Positions 1 to 9,384 are shown, numbered from the stretch's first letter. The stretch: DNA of 64,000 bases from an uncultured Bacteroidales bacterium (GCA_900316845.1 ONEG01000022.1:1-64000), one strand, 5' to 3'. The notes: generated from the letters alone by a model not told the origin. A program made the numbers and translations.

Positions 1-77
1 CGCCGGTCTACCCGTCCGCCTAAAAACTTTCGTCTATTGCGCCGCATGCTATGCGGCAGAAACATCGTCCATTAGGT

Positions 78-215
78 CGGATGTTATCCGACATCCACCT
101 GACATCCATCCGACATCCACCCTATAACTTCCTAATTACTGCCTATTTGAGGCCTATTTACGGCTCAAAACCGCGATATGACCGCGACGTGACCGCGACC
201 TCTACGTATTGTTAC
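78..215. repeat. short tandem repeats in leading spacer
   Basis: The spacer before the first complete gene holds two clusters of short repeats: a GACATCC-type unit repeated about three times near 90-120, and a GACCGCGA-type unit repeated near 170-200. Related motifs recur at 8390-8440 and 19286-19320. No gene is supported in 1-220. This is the same class of locus-specific repeat spacer seen throughout the window. Confidence 0.5.
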
Positions 216-220
216 ACTAA

Positions 221-292
221 AATAAAAAAGTATACCGGGTCGAGGTGATCGACCTGAGCGACTATGCCGGCTGCGACCTTTCGGAAATTTAA
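221..292 (+). pseudogene. possible 3' remnant of an upstream gene
   Basis: About 23 codons with coding-like composition run to a TAA at 290-292; the peptide ends DLSDYAGCDLSEI. An in-frame stop at 218-220 and no start codon mean it cannot be a complete gene. It may be the tail of an upstream gene cut off by the repeats at 78-215. No family is recognised, and the call rests on codon feel only. Confidence 0.25.
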
Positions 293-325
293 GAAATCTT
301 GTCCATAATCGTTCCGTTTCGGGCG

Positions 326-373
326 CAAAAGTACAAAAAAATTTGCGTATGTGCAAGAAATTTTGTAACTTTG
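326..373. promoter_or_regulatory. overlapping divergent promoters
   Basis: On the + strand TTTG at 342-345 and TAACTTTG at 366-373 precede the lipoprotein start at 392 and match the Bacteroidetes vegetative consensus. On the - strand TACTTTTG (326-333) with a CTTG box (354-357) points left, towards the window edge. The outer arms GGGCGC(A)n and GCGCCC form an inverted repeat around both promoters. Confidence 0.6.
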
Positions 374-391
374 CGCCCGAAATATGATTTT

Positions 392-1225
392 ATGACAATG
401 AAACAGATCATTTCGGTTGTTTTGGCAGGGTTTTTGCTTGTCGGATGTACGGTTTTGGAGAAGAAACAGCAGGTAGGCTCCGTGGCGGAAGTCAACGGTC
501 AGTACCTCTATCGCTCTACCTTGGACTCGCTGACGGTGGGTCTCACGGGCGAGGACAGTATCCACGTGGCGCAGCAGTATATCAGTCAGTGGGCGAAAGA
601 TCAGCTGGTTTATGAGCAGGCGAAAGGCCGCTCCAATAAAGAGATCGACCGGATGGTAGAGGACTACCGGAAGGCTCTTTACGTCCACGCTTACGAGGAG
701 TACCTGGTCGAGCGACGGATGCCCAAAGGTGTGGCGGACAGTACCGTCGCGCAGATATACCAGGAGATGCCCGACCGGTTTATCCTGGACGAGAGCATCG
801 TCAGAGGCATGATCGTCGTTGTACCGAACGACGCGCCGAAGATCGACAAGCTGCGCACCTGGTTGGCAAAGCAAGAGATGGATGCCATCGAGAAATACGC
901 TTATCAGAACGCCGCGGGCTATGAGCTTTTTGACGACCGATGGCGAACCACGACGGACCTGTTAGGTACTATCCCGATGGACCGCACCGAACTCGAGAGC
1001 CTGCTCAAGACCAAGAACCAGATTGAGAAAGCCGACAGCGTGAAGACCTACCTGCTGCAGGTGACGGACAAGAAGCTGCGGGGCGAGCAGATGCCTATCG
1101 ACTACGCCCGTCCGCGGATCGAGAAGATCGTACTGAGCACAAGACAGGTGGAGTTCCTGCAAAAAGAACGCGAACGGCTATACAACGAGGCCATACAGAA
1201 AGGAACGATAAAATTCTATGAATAA
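392..1225 (+). CDS. SurA-like periplasmic lipoprotein
   Basis: A 277-residue protein beginning MTMKQIISVV with a lipoprotein signal ending in LVGC, so it should be lipidated at that cysteine and exported. The body is rich in charged helices and resembles the chaperone part of SurA/PpiC-type peptidyl-prolyl isomerase proteins, but no clear parvulin domain is seen. The ATG at 392 is chosen because the promoter's -7 box ends at 373; an upstream in-frame start at 299 would lie upstream of the promoter. It is followed at 37 nt by a full PpiC protein, suggesting a joint role in outer-membrane protein folding. Function is inferred from family resemblance and context. Confidence 0.7.
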   Translation: MTMKQIISVVLAGFLLVGCTVLEKKQQVGSVAEVNGQYLYRSTLDSLTVGLTGEDSIHVAQQYISQWAKDQLVYEQAKGRSNKEIDRMVEDYRKALYVHAYEEYLVERRMPKGVADSTVAQIYQEMPDRFILDESIVRGMIVVVPNDAPKIDKLRTWLAKQEMDAIEKYAYQNAAGYELFDDRWRTTTDLLGTIPMDRTELESLLKTKNQIEKADSVKTYLLQVTDKKLRGEQMPIDYARPRIEKIVLSTRQVEFLQKERERLYNEAIQKGTIKFYE

Positions 1226-1261
1226 AGACCGGCCTGCGGCCTGACAGAACACAGATTGATT

Positions 1262-2602
1262 ATGAAGAGAAGTATCATATATATATTTTTATCCCTGAGC
1301 CTGGCGGTGCGGGCGCAGGGGGTGATAGACGAAGTGATATGGGTGGTCGGCGACGAGGCTATCCTGCGCAGTGAGGTAGAGGAAGAGCGACTGAGGGCGC
1401 AGTATGAGGGTCAGCAGATCCACGGCGACCCCTATTGCGTCATCCCCGAGCAGTTAGCCGTGCAGAAACTGTTCCTGCACCAGGCAGAGTTGGACTCCGT
1501 GGAAGCCAACGAGTCGTCGGTGAGCCACCAAGTGGATATGCGGATCAACTACTACATCAGCCAGATCGGTTCGAAAGAGAAGATGGAGGAGTATTTCCGC
1601 AAGACCAGCAGCGAGATCCGCGAGGAGATGATGACTACCGTCCGCAACCAGATGATCATCCAGCAGATGCAGCAGAAACTCACTTCGGACATCAAACCCA
1701 CCCCGGCAGACATACGCCGGTACTATAACAAACTGCCCATCGACTCCATCCCGATGATGCCGGCACAGGTGGAGGTGCAGATACTGAGTTTCGAGCCTCC
1801 GGTACCGGCCGAAGAGACGGAGCGTGTGAAGAGCAGGCTGCGCGAATATACCGAGCGCGTACAGAACGGCACGGCGGATTTCGGCATGTTAGCCCGCCTC
1901 TACTCCGAGGACACCGAGAGCGCCAAACGTGGTGGTGAGTTAGGGTTCGTAGGCCGCGGACAGCTCGTCAGCGAGTTTGCCGACGTGGCTTTTAACCTCA
2001 ACGACCCCAAGCGCGTGAGCCGTATCGTACAGACCGAATACGGATACCATATCATCCAGCTCATCGAGAAGAAAGGCGAGCGCATCAACTGCCGCCATAT
2101 CCTCCTCCGTCCGCGTATCAGTGCGACGGACAAGGTGAACGCCATCGAGCGGCTGGATAGTATCCGTCAGCTCATCGAGGCAGACAGTATTCAGTTTGAG
2201 CAGGCGGTCATCCGCTATTCGCAGGATAAGAACACCGTCATGAACGCCGGTCTGATGATCAACCCCAATACCGGCAGCAGCCGTTTTGAGTACCAGGACC
2301 TCGCGCCGGAGATCGCCAAGCAGATCTATAACCTCAACGAGGGCGAGGTATCCCAACCCTTCGTGATGATGGATCCCGCGAAGAACCGCGAGGTATGCGC
2401 CATCGTGCGCGTGGCGAAGAAGACCGACGTACACCGCGCCAACCTCACCGATGACTTCCAGGCCATCAAAGGGATGTTAGAAGCCAAACTGAGCGCAGAC
2501 TTCATCCATGAGTGGATTTTGAAGAAACAGAAGAGCACCTTCGTGCAGATCAGCCCCGAATGGCAGGGATGCGACTTTGAGTACCCGGGGTGGATTCATT
2601 AG
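1262..2602 (+). CDS. SurA/PpiC-type peptidyl-prolyl isomerase
   Basis: A 446-residue secreted protein with a signal peptide (MKRSIIYIFLSLSLAVRAQG). A SurA-like N-terminal chaperone region is followed by two parvulin-type segments: the first near residues 170-275 contains LYSEDTESAKRGGELGFVGRG and EYGYHIIQLIEKKGE, the second near 275-390 is more diverged. Such proteins bind unfolded outer-membrane proteins in the periplasm. The ATG at 1262 is preferred to a TTG two codons earlier because it gives a standard signal peptide. It forms an operon with the preceding lipoprotein and the OstA-like gene behind it. Confidence 0.85.
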   Translation: MKRSIIYIFLSLSLAVRAQGVIDEVIWVVGDEAILRSEVEEERLRAQYEGQQIHGDPYCVIPEQLAVQKLFLHQAELDSVEANESSVSHQVDMRINYYISQIGSKEKMEEYFRKTSSEIREEMMTTVRNQMIIQQMQQKLTSDIKPTPADIRRYYNKLPIDSIPMMPAQVEVQILSFEPPVPAEETERVKSRLREYTERVQNGTADFGMLARLYSEDTESAKRGGELGFVGRGQLVSEFADVAFNLNDPKRVSRIVQTEYGYHIIQLIEKKGERINCRHILLRPRISATDKVNAIERLDSIRQLIEADSIQFEQAVIRYSQDKNTVMNAGLMINPNTGSSRFEYQDLAPEIAKQIYNLNEGEVSQPFVMMDPAKNREVCAIVRVAKKTDVHRANLTDDFQAIKGMLEAKLSADFIHEWILKKQKSTFVQISPEWQGCDFEYPGWIH

Positions 2603-2656
2603 ACCGCTACCAGGTCTGACCTAGAGTATAGACAGTTCACTATGTTCACTGAAAGA

Positions 2657-4219
2657 ATGAAGATATATTACCATCGACTAATAGTAATTAGTCTTTATTC
2701 CTTATTCCTTATTCCTTACTCCTTTGGTCAAACGATGGTGTATCTGGAGCGGGCGGAGAATCTGAGTTTTGACGAGGAGCGGATAGCGAATGCGCAGATC
2801 CTGAGGGGGAATGTGATCTTCCGCCATGAAGAAGCGTTGATGTACTGCGACAGCGCGTATTTCTACGAGGGCACGAACTCGCTGGACGCCTTCGGACATG
2901 TGCGGTTCGTACAGGGCGACACCTTACGGGGATTTGGCGACAAGCTCTTCTACGACGGAAACATCAAGTTAGCCCGGCTTCGCAGCCACGTACGTCTGAT
3001 ACACGGCCGCGAGACGGAGAACCCCACTATCCTCACCACTGACAGCCTCAACTACGACCGCGCGGCAGGAGTAACCTATTATTTCGCAGGAGGCGAAGTA
3101 CGGGACTCGCTCAATACCCTCACTTCCGTCCGCGGCAGCTACCGGCCGAACACCAAACAGGCGGTCTTCAGCAGAGAGGTCGTTCTCACGAACCCGAAGT
3201 TCGTACTGACGAGCGACACCCTGCTCTACAACACCGACACGAAGGTAGCCGACATCGTCTCCCCGACGGAGATCGTCTACGAGAAGGAGACGGATATCCA
3301 CTCCTCGCGCGGATGGTATAACACCCAGACGGAGCGGTCGATGCTGCTCGACCGGTCGGTGGTGCACCATATAGAAGGTAAGATGATGACCGGCGACACC
3401 ATCTATTACGACAAACGGATCGGTTTCGGGCAGGTGTTGGGTGAGATGACGATGAGCGATTCGGCGCAACATATCACCCTCACGGGCGAGTACGGCCAGA
3501 TGTGGGAGGAACACAGCCGCGGTTACGCGACCGACAGCGCATTGATGGTCGATTGGTCCGACACCGCGCATTATACCTATATCCACGCCGACACGCTCTT
3601 TACCGAAGAGATGAACTATACCGACAGTGCCCGTCTGGACAGCACCTACCGCCTTGCGCGAGCCTACTACGGCGTACGGGTCTTCCGCGACGACATGCAG
3701 ATGGTCTGCGACTCGATGGTCTATCTGGGTTCGGACTCGACGATGCACCTCTATACCCACCCTATCACCTGGAGCGAGAACCAGCAGATAGCCGCCGACA
3801 GCATCACCATCTATATCGTCAACGGCACCGTCGAGCACGCTGTCGGAACAGGTAACGCCCTCTGCGTGATGCACGACACCCTGGAGTACTTCAACCAGAT
3901 GAGCGGCAAAGAGGTCATCGCCTACCTCGTGGACGGCGAGGTGAAGACCATCGATACGGACGGCAACGCTCTGACGATCTACTACGCCAAAGAGAGCGAC
4001 GGCTCGTACGTAGGGATGAACACGACGGAGAGCAGTTTTATCCGGATGTACGTAGAGGAGAGAAAGATCCACCACATGCGGTTCACCAAAGAGACCACGG
4101 GAGTCCTCTACCCCATGGACCAGATCCCCGAAGGCGGAGACAGGCTGACACAGTTCTTCTGGGAAGAGGAGAGCCGGCCGACCAGTCCGATCGATGTGTT
4201 CAGAAAGATAACGAAATAA
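2657..4219 (+). CDS. OstA-like LPS-transport protein
   Basis: About 520 residues with a signal peptide and then a long run of beta-strand units (for example NAQILRGNVIFRHEEALMYC, LTSDTLLYNTDT, GDTIYYDKR) typical of OstA/LptA-like organic-solvent-tolerance proteins. These form a beta-jellyroll thought to carry lipopolysaccharide between membranes. Either ATG 2642 or 2657 could be used; 2657 gives the more usual MK-start signal peptide. The signal peptide's hydrophobic core is encoded by a tandem TTATTCC repeat at 2692-2723. It stands between a SurA-like gene and an outer-membrane barrel gene, which fits outer-membrane assembly. Confidence 0.8.
   Translation: MKIYYHRLIVISLYSLFLIPYSFGQTMVYLERAENLSFDEERIANAQILRGNVIFRHEEALMYCDSAYFYEGTNSLDAFGHVRFVQGDTLRGFGDKLFYDGNIKLARLRSHVRLIHGRETENPTILTTDSLNYDRAAGVTYYFAGGEVRDSLNTLTSVRGSYRPNTKQAVFSREVVLTNPKFVLTSDTLLYNTDTKVADIVSPTEIVYEKETDIHSSRGWYNTQTERSMLLDRSVVHHIEGKMMTGDTIYYDKRIGFGQVLGEMTMSDSAQHITLTGEYGQMWEEHSRGYATDSALMVDWSDTAHYTYIHADTLFTEEMNYTDSARLDSTYRLARAYYGVRVFRDDMQMVCDSMVYLGSDSTMHLYTHPITWSENQQIAADSITIYIVNGTVEHAVGTGNALCVMHDTLEYFNQMSGKEVIAYLVDGEVKTIDTDGNALTIYYAKESDGSYVGMNTTESSFIRMYVEERKIHHMRFTKETTGVLYPMDQIPEGGDRLTQFFWEEESRPTSPIDVFRKITK
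2692..2723 (+). repeat. TTATTCC tandem repeat inside a signal peptide
   Basis: Roughly four copies of a TTATTCC/TTACTCC heptamer lie inside the OstA-like reading frame and encode the hydrophobic signal-peptide core YSLFLIPYS. The same heptamer repeat occurs in a non-coding spacer at 27623-27649. Confidence 0.75.
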
Positions 4220-4248
4220 CGTAATCACGTAATCACGAATAAAAAAAT

Positions 4249-4989
4249 ATGAAGAAAGTATTTTTGACAATGATGGCAGTATGCCTGGCGATGGGAGCAT
4301 GGGCGGTAGATCTGCCGAAACAGGGTTTGGGCATCCAGCTGGGCTGGGCGCGACCGACATTGCGCGTCAATGACCCGAATGCGAAAGACAGCCTGAGCCA
4401 CCATATCCCCCTGAACGGCTTCAAGGCCGGTCTGGTCTATGATGCGAGTTATATAGCAGGCTTCGGAAGCACGATCGGTATCAACTATACCTTCGGCGTC
4501 TCCAACGGCGGATGGAAGCAGCGTTACCCCAACAACGACTACCCCGAGGACCGCACGATGATCACCTACAGCGAGGTGGAGCTCTTCGTCGATTGGCAGT
4601 ATAAGTTCGAGGTGGCGAAAGAGACCTACCTGATGCTTTATACGGGTCCGACCATCCAATGCGGTCTGGCGCTGAACTGGCGCAGAGACACACGCGACAT
4701 GCCGATAGACCCGGTGACCCACTTGCCGTCGGAAGAGGTCGTTTATACCCGCGGCGATAGGGTGAACACCTACGTGACGGATGACGATCAGAACTCCTTC
4801 AAGCGGCTGAATATCACCTGGGGTGTCGGAGCGGGATTCCAGTACAAGCGCTATTTCCTGCGCGGCGGGTATGACTTCGGTCTGATCAACCCCTATAAGA
4901 GCGCAGATTTCGCCAACGGTGTACATACCCGCGGACGCTTTGACCAATGGAGTATTAAGTTAGGTGTCTATTTCTGGTATTCGGAATAA
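4249..4989 (+). CDS. outer-membrane beta-barrel protein (porin family)
   Basis: 246 residues with a signal peptide (MKKVFLTMMAVCLAMGAWA), then alternating amphipathic strands ending in an aromatic C-terminus (GVYFWYSE). This is the layout of the small Bacteroidetes outer_membrane_beta-barrel family, with eight to ten predicted strands. Substrate and partners are unknown. It follows the OstA-like gene by 29 nt of GTAATCAC-type repeat spacer and precedes dnaG by 16 nt, so co-transcription is likely. Confidence 0.75.
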   Translation: MKKVFLTMMAVCLAMGAWAVDLPKQGLGIQLGWARPTLRVNDPNAKDSLSHHIPLNGFKAGLVYDASYIAGFGSTIGINYTFGVSNGGWKQRYPNNDYPEDRTMITYSEVELFVDWQYKFEVAKETYLMLYTGPTIQCGLALNWRRDTRDMPIDPVTHLPSEEVVYTRGDRVNTYVTDDDQNSFKRLNITWGVGAGFQYKRYFLRGGYDFGLINPYKSADFANGVHTRGRFDQWSIKLGVYFWYSE

Positions 4990-5005
4990 AGGCAAAGGAT
5001 AGAGA

Positions 5006-6958
5006 ATGATCCCTCGCGAGACGATAGATAAGATCCACGCGGCTGCCAAGATAGAAGAGGTGGTGAGCGATTATGTCACGCTGCGCAAACGCGGCGCGAA
5101 CCTCATCGGGCTTTGTCCTTTCCATAACGAGAAGACCGGTTCGTTCACCGTCAGCCCCTCCAAAGGTATATACAAGTGTTTCGGTTGCGGAGCCAGCGGA
5201 CATGCCCTCAAATTCATCATGGAGATCGAGCAGTGCTCGTTCGTCGAGGCGGTGAAGCAGTTGGGCAAGAAGTACCATATCGAGGTCGAGGATCGCGAGA
5301 TGACCGCCGAAGAGCAACAGCGGCAGGATAACCGCGAGTCGATGTTCGTCGTCAATGAGTTCGCCAATAAATGGTTTCAGAAGCAGCTATGGGAGACTCC
5401 CGAAGGTCAGGCGATCGGTATGAGCTATTTCCACGAGCGCGGGCTGCGGGATGACATCATCCGGAAGTATCAGTTAGGCTACTCGCCGGAGAAAGGCAAC
5501 CCCTTGGCGAAGGCGCTGAAGGAACAGGGCTTCAAGGAGGAGTTCATCACCAATAATGTCGATACCAAGATCGGTGTCGGCGTGGTGGGTAAGAGTGAGG
5601 ACGGCCGTCTGTACGACCGGTTCCGCGACCGGGTGATCTTCCCGATCTTCACCGTCAGCGGCAAACCCGTAGCCTTCGCCGGACGTATCCTCAAGAAGAA
5701 AGACAACGTCGGCAAATACGTCAACTCGCCGGACTCCATCATCTACTCCAAGACCAACGAGTTATACGGTCTCTTCCAAGCCAAACAAGCCATCTCCCGG
5801 ACGGATATGTGTTACATCGTGGAGGGACAGATGGACGTCATCTCGATGCACCAGTCGGGTATTGAGAACGTCGTCGCGAGCGGCGGTACGGCGTTGACCA
5901 AACCGCAGATATGGCTCATCAAACGGTTCACGAGTAACATCACCGTGCTCTACGACGGCGACGCGGCAGGTATCCATGCGGCGCTACGGGGTATCGACAT
6001 GTTCCTCGAGGCAGGGTTTAACGTCAAGGTGGTGCTGCTGCCGGACGGTGAGGACCCCGACAGTTACGCCCAGAGTCATGACTCCACGGAGTTCATCCGT
6101 TATATCGAGGAACACCAGACAGATTTCATCCGTTTCAAATCCGCGCTGCTGAGCAAAGATGCCGGGGACGACCCCTTCAAACGCGCAGCGCTGATCAAAG
6201 ATATCACGTCCTCCATCGCCATCATCCCGGATATCATCACGCGGCAGGTCTATATCAAAGACTGCGCGGAGCGGCTCCACATGAGCGAGCAGGTTCTGAC
6301 CAACGAGGTCGTCTCTATCCGCCGCAAGAAGATGGAGGAACGCGACAAGGAGGCGAAGAACGAAGCTCAGAAAGAAGCCGTGAACCCCACGGCGGTCGTC
6401 AACCCGACTCAGGTTCACCAGCAGAAACCCGTGGTAGCCCCGAAGACACCGTTGGAGCAGAACTACTATAACCTCATCCAGCTTCTCGTCCGTTACGGCG
6501 AGCGGCCGATAGAGGTGGACGGCACGGTCTATACCATCGGCGAAGTGATCATCTACACCCTTGAGGGCGACGAGATAGCCCCGCCGGTACCGGTCTATCA
6601 GACGATCATGGACGAGTTCAAGGCACACTGCAAAGACGAGGGATTCAGATCGGAGGAGTTCTTTAAGTTCCACCCCGATCCCACGGTCAGCAGTCTGGCG
6701 ATAGAGATGATCGCCGAGCGGTATCAGTTCGTCCAGAGCAACGGCGAGAGACGGTTGGGCGAACTCGTGACCCAACTGCTGTACGAGATCAAACTGACGG
6801 TCATCAACATGCAGATCGACCAAGTGGAGCAGGACCTGAAGGCAGCGCAGGAAGCAGGCGATTGGAACAAACAGGCACAACTGCTGGCCTACCAGCCGCA
6901 GCTCATTGCCCAACGAAACGAGATATGTAAGATCTTAGGGAACAGAGTGGGAGTTTAG
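5006..6958 (+). CDS. dnaG: DNA primase DnaG
   Basis: 650 residues, a normal length. It has an N-terminal CHC2 zinc finger (CPFHNEKTGSF then CFGCGASGH, about residues 35-68), a catalytic core, and a Toprim domain with EGQMD near residue 273 and DGDAAG near 318. The C-terminal part is the less conserved helicase-binding region. It makes RNA primers for the replication fork in the cytoplasm. The start at ATG 5006 gives the standard primase N-terminus (IDKIHAAAKIEEVVSDYVTL). The stop is followed directly by a GTTTAGAA-type repeat spacer. Confidence 0.97.
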   Translation: MIPRETIDKIHAAAKIEEVVSDYVTLRKRGANLIGLCPFHNEKTGSFTVSPSKGIYKCFGCGASGHALKFIMEIEQCSFVEAVKQLGKKYHIEVEDREMTAEEQQRQDNRESMFVVNEFANKWFQKQLWETPEGQAIGMSYFHERGLRDDIIRKYQLGYSPEKGNPLAKALKEQGFKEEFITNNVDTKIGVGVVGKSEDGRLYDRFRDRVIFPIFTVSGKPVAFAGRILKKKDNVGKYVNSPDSIIYSKTNELYGLFQAKQAISRTDMCYIVEGQMDVISMHQSGIENVVASGGTALTKPQIWLIKRFTSNITVLYDGDAAGIHAALRGIDMFLEAGFNVKVVLLPDGEDPDSYAQSHDSTEFIRYIEEHQTDFIRFKSALLSKDAGDDPFKRAALIKDITSSIAIIPDIITRQVYIKDCAERLHMSEQVLTNEVVSIRRKKMEERDKEAKNEAQKEAVNPTAVVNPTQVHQQKPVVAPKTPLEQNYYNLIQLLVRYGERPIEVDGTVYTIGEVIIYTLEGDEIAPPVPVYQTIMDEFKAHCKDEGFRSEEFFKFHPDPTVSSLAIEMIAERYQFVQSNGERRLGELVTQLLYEIKLTVINMQIDQVEQDLKAAQEAGDWNKQAQLLAYQPQLIAQRNEICKILGNRVGV

Positions 6959-6979
6959 AATTTGGAAGTTTAGAAGTTT

Positions 6980-7759
6980 ATGTTATTTGGAGAGATTGCA
7001 TACGGACCGATTCACAGCCGGAGACTCGGCGTGAGTTTAGGGATGGAGCTTATGCCGTTGGAGCATAAGCTCTGCACATTCAACTGCGTTTATTGTGAGT
7101 GCGGGTGGAATACGCCGGTGGACCATCCACAGCTACCTACCCGCTCGGAGGTACGTGCGGCGTTGGAAGCGAAGCTACGCCAAATAGTAAATGGTACCTG
7201 CCCAAATGGTACATCTCTCGACGTTATCACTTTCTCCGGCAACGGCGAACCGACCCTTCATCCGGATTTCCTCGGCATCATCGAGGACACCTGTGCGCTA
7301 CGCGACCAATACTGCCCGGACGCCAAAGTGAGCGTGCTGTCCAACTCGACGCAATTAGGCAGAGAGGACGTGGTAGCCGCGCTGAAGCGATGCGACAACC
7401 GCATCCTCAAACTCGACGCCGGGACGGACGAGATGATGCGGCGGATAGACCTGCCGGTGAATAAAGAACTGACGGTCGAGCGGATCATGGGATGGCTGGC
7501 GCAGTTCGAGGGCGACTTCACGCTGCAGACCTGTTTCCTGCGCGGCGAGCATGACGGCAAGCCCATCGACAACACGACACCCGAAGAGTTAGACGCGTGG
7601 TACAAAGCGGTCGAGAGGCTGCGCCCCAAACAGATCATGATCTACGTCATCGACCGCAAGACGCCGGAGGAACATCTTGAGAAGATCTCCCGCGAGGAGA
7701 TGGAGCGCATCGCCTCGCCGCTACGTGCGAAGGGGTACGAGGTCTCTATTTCTGCATAA
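6980..7759 (+). CDS. radical SAM protein
   Basis: 259 residues with the radical-SAM Cys-x3-Cys-x2-Cys cluster (CTFNCVYC, about residues 32-39) followed by CECGW. FSGNGEPTLHPDF, near residue 83, is the typical GGE-type SAM-binding strand. It resembles the short Bacteroidetes radical SAM proteins annotated as wybutosine-like or MoaA-like, and the substrate is unknown. It lies between dnaG and a glycosyltransferase gene, 15 nt from the latter, with no independent promoter seen. Confidence 0.85.
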   Translation: MLFGEIAYGPIHSRRLGVSLGMELMPLEHKLCTFNCVYCECGWNTPVDHPQLPTRSEVRAALEAKLRQIVNGTCPNGTSLDVITFSGNGEPTLHPDFLGIIEDTCALRDQYCPDAKVSVLSNSTQLGREDVVAALKRCDNRILKLDAGTDEMMRRIDLPVNKELTVERIMGWLAQFEGDFTLQTCFLRGEHDGKPIDNTTPEELDAWYKAVERLRPKQIMIYVIDRKTPEEHLEKISREEMERIASPLRAKGYEVSISA

Positions 7760-7774
7760 TACTTTTCCACTACA

Positions 7775-8803
7775 ATGAAGATTCTCGTCGCACCATTAAA
7801 CTGGGGATTGGGTCACGCAAGCCGCTGTGTGCCGCTGGTAGAGCGTTTCATCGCCGATGGTCATGAGGTCATCTTAGGGGGCGACGGGGAGAGCCTGACG
7901 CTGCTGAGAAAACATTTCCCGAAGTTGCGATACGTCTATCTCGCGCCGCTGAAGTTACGGTACGGAAAAGGCAGACGGCAGGTATGGGCGATGGTGAAAG
8001 CGATGCCGCAAATCCTGAGTTGGGCGATGAAGGACCATGCGCTGCTGCAGGCGGTGCTACGCGAGGAGAAGTTCGACATGGTGCTCTCGGATAACCGTTT
8101 CGGATGCTATCTTAGCCCAAAGACAAAGAAGGCGAATCCTGATTTACGGAGTGTCTATATGACCCACCAGCTGCATATCTTCCTGCCCCGCGGATGGCGA
8201 TGGGCGGAAGGTCTCGCGGAGCGGCTTCACGCGCGCGTGTGCGCCAAATATAAAGAGGTGTGGATACCCGACTATGAGGAGAAAGAGCGAAGCCTGAGCG
8301 GCGAGTTAGGGCATCCCAAAATTTCAAATTTCAAATTTCAAATTTCAAATCTTAAATATATCGGTCCCCAAAGCCGGTTCGAACCGTACCGTGACGTACG
8401 TAATGGTCGCGATATGGTCACGGAAATGAGCTCACGGAGGACTGATTCCTATGAGACGGTCGCCCTACTCAGTGGCCTGGAGCCGCAACGGACGATCTTG
8501 GAGCGGGAGATAGCAGCGCGGTACGCGGGAAAAGAGGAGTCTGTACTGATCGTGCAGGGCTTGATGAACCGACCGAACACACGCATGAAACGGGGGAACA
8601 TCACCATCGTGCCGTACTTAGGGGACGAAGAGTTAGCGAGGGTCTTGCATGGCGCGAGACATATCATCGCCCGCTCGGGCTACTCGACGATCATGGACCT
8701 GGAGGCATTAGGGGAACTCAAAAAAGCGGAATTAATCCCCACTCCGGGGCAGTCAGAGCAAGAATATTTGGCGTTTTGGACACAAAAACGCATAATAAAG
8801 TAA
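7775..8803 (+). CDS. glycosyltransferase related to MurG/UDP-GlcNAc transferases
   Basis: 342 residues. The N-terminus MKILVAPLNWGLGHASRCVP is the GT-B fold nucleotide-sugar-type start, and GYSTIMDLEALG with LIPTPGQSEQEY near the C-terminus is the donor-binding half seen in MurG-like enzymes. It probably transfers a sugar in envelope glycan synthesis; acceptor unknown. The linker between the two lobes contains an AATTTCA tandem repeat (8319-8350) read as ISNFKFQISN, then a GTCACGG/GGTCGCGA-rich stretch (8393-8440), both looking like in-frame insertions. It may be co-transcribed with the radical SAM gene. Confidence 0.8.
   Translation: MKILVAPLNWGLGHASRCVPLVERFIADGHEVILGGDGESLTLLRKHFPKLRYVYLAPLKLRYGKGRRQVWAMVKAMPQILSWAMKDHALLQAVLREEKFDMVLSDNRFGCYLSPKTKKANPDLRSVYMTHQLHIFLPRGWRWAEGLAERLHARVCAKYKEVWIPDYEEKERSLSGELGHPKISNFKFQISNLKYIGPQSRFEPYRDVRNGRDMVTEMSSRRTDSYETVALLSGLEPQRTILEREIAARYAGKEESVLIVQGLMNRPNTRMKRGNITIVPYLGDEELARVLHGARHIIARSGYSTIMDLEALGELKKAELIPTPGQSEQEYLAFWTQKRIIK
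8319..8350 (+). repeat. AATTTCA tandem repeat inside the glycosyltransferase gene
   Basis: About four copies of an AATTTCA heptamer are read through in frame and give the peptide ISNFKFQISNLK, in the linker between the two GT-B lobes. The unit is far more AT-rich than the gene around it. Confidence 0.75.
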
Positions 8804-8819
8804 AAAAAATGCAAAAATA

Positions 8820-8851
8820 TTTGCTCAATTCAAAAAATTGTAGTAATTTTG
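8820..8851 (+). promoter_or_regulatory. promoter for tRNA-Glu and rpsT
   Basis: TTTG at 8820-8823 and TAATTTTG at 8844-8851 with 20 nt between them match the Bacteroidetes vegetative promoter. The transcript would start near 8856 and run through tRNA-Glu into rpsT. Confidence 0.7.
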
Positions 8852-8927
8852 CGCGGTTTTTCGTCGAGTATGTGGGAGTGCCCCTTCCGGCGGAGGCCGG
8901 TTTCCCCGATTAACGGGGACACCTCCG

Positions 8928-8999
8928 GGTGCCATCGTATAACGGTTAGTACTCAAGATTTTCATTCTTGCAATAGGGGTTCGATTCCCCTTGGCACTA
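8928..8999 (+). tRNA. tRNA-Glu (anticodon TTC)
   Basis: A complete cloverleaf: acceptor GGTGCCA pairs with TGGCACT (G1-U72), D-arm GTAT/GTAC, anticodon stem CAAGA/TCTTG with loop TTTTCAT (anticodon TTC), T-arm AGGGG/CCCCT with TTCGATT loop, discriminator A at 8999. CCA is not encoded. It lies 77 nt before rpsT and probably shares its transcript. Confidence 0.93.
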
Positions 9000-9076
9000 C
9001 AAGACCTTCCTATAAAACAATCTCCTGCGGGTGATCCTCTCAAAGCCCGAAGGATACAAAACAACAAAAAACAAAG

Positions 9077-9331
9077 ATGGCAAATCACAAAAGCTCTTTG
9101 AAGCGTATTCGCCAAACGGCAGCGCGCAAAGCACACAACCACTACTACGCTAAAACCGCACGTAACGCTGTGCGCGACCTGCGCAAGACTACCGACAAAG
9201 CTGCAGCCGCAGAGGCTCTGCCTAAAGTAAGCTCTATGCTGGACAAATTGGCTAAGCGTCACATCATCCATGTGAACAAAGCTGCCAACCTCAAATCGAA
9301 ACTGGCACGCTTCGTAAACAAACTTGGCTAA
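9077..9331 (+). CDS. rpsT: 30S ribosomal protein S20
   Basis: 84 residues starting [20 protein letters not shown], the standard S20 signature, basic and helical throughout. It binds 16S rRNA in the body of the small subunit. It lies downstream of tRNA-Glu and is closed by a rho-independent terminator at 9353-9384. Confidence 0.97.
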   Translation: MANHKSSLKRIRQTAARKAHNHYYAKTARNAVRDLRKTTDKAAAAEALPKVSSMLDKLAKRHIIHVNKAANLKSKLARFVNKLG

Positions 9332-9352
9332 GCGAAACGCATTAGGTCAACG

Positions 9353-9384
9353 GAAGAATCACGAGAGTGGTTCTTCTTTTTTTT
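9353..9384 (+). terminator. rho-independent terminator after rpsT
   Basis: Inverted repeat GAAGAATCAC / GTGGTTCTTC with a four-base loop, followed by a run of nine or more T. It ends the tRNA-Glu/rpsT transcript. Confidence 0.85.
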
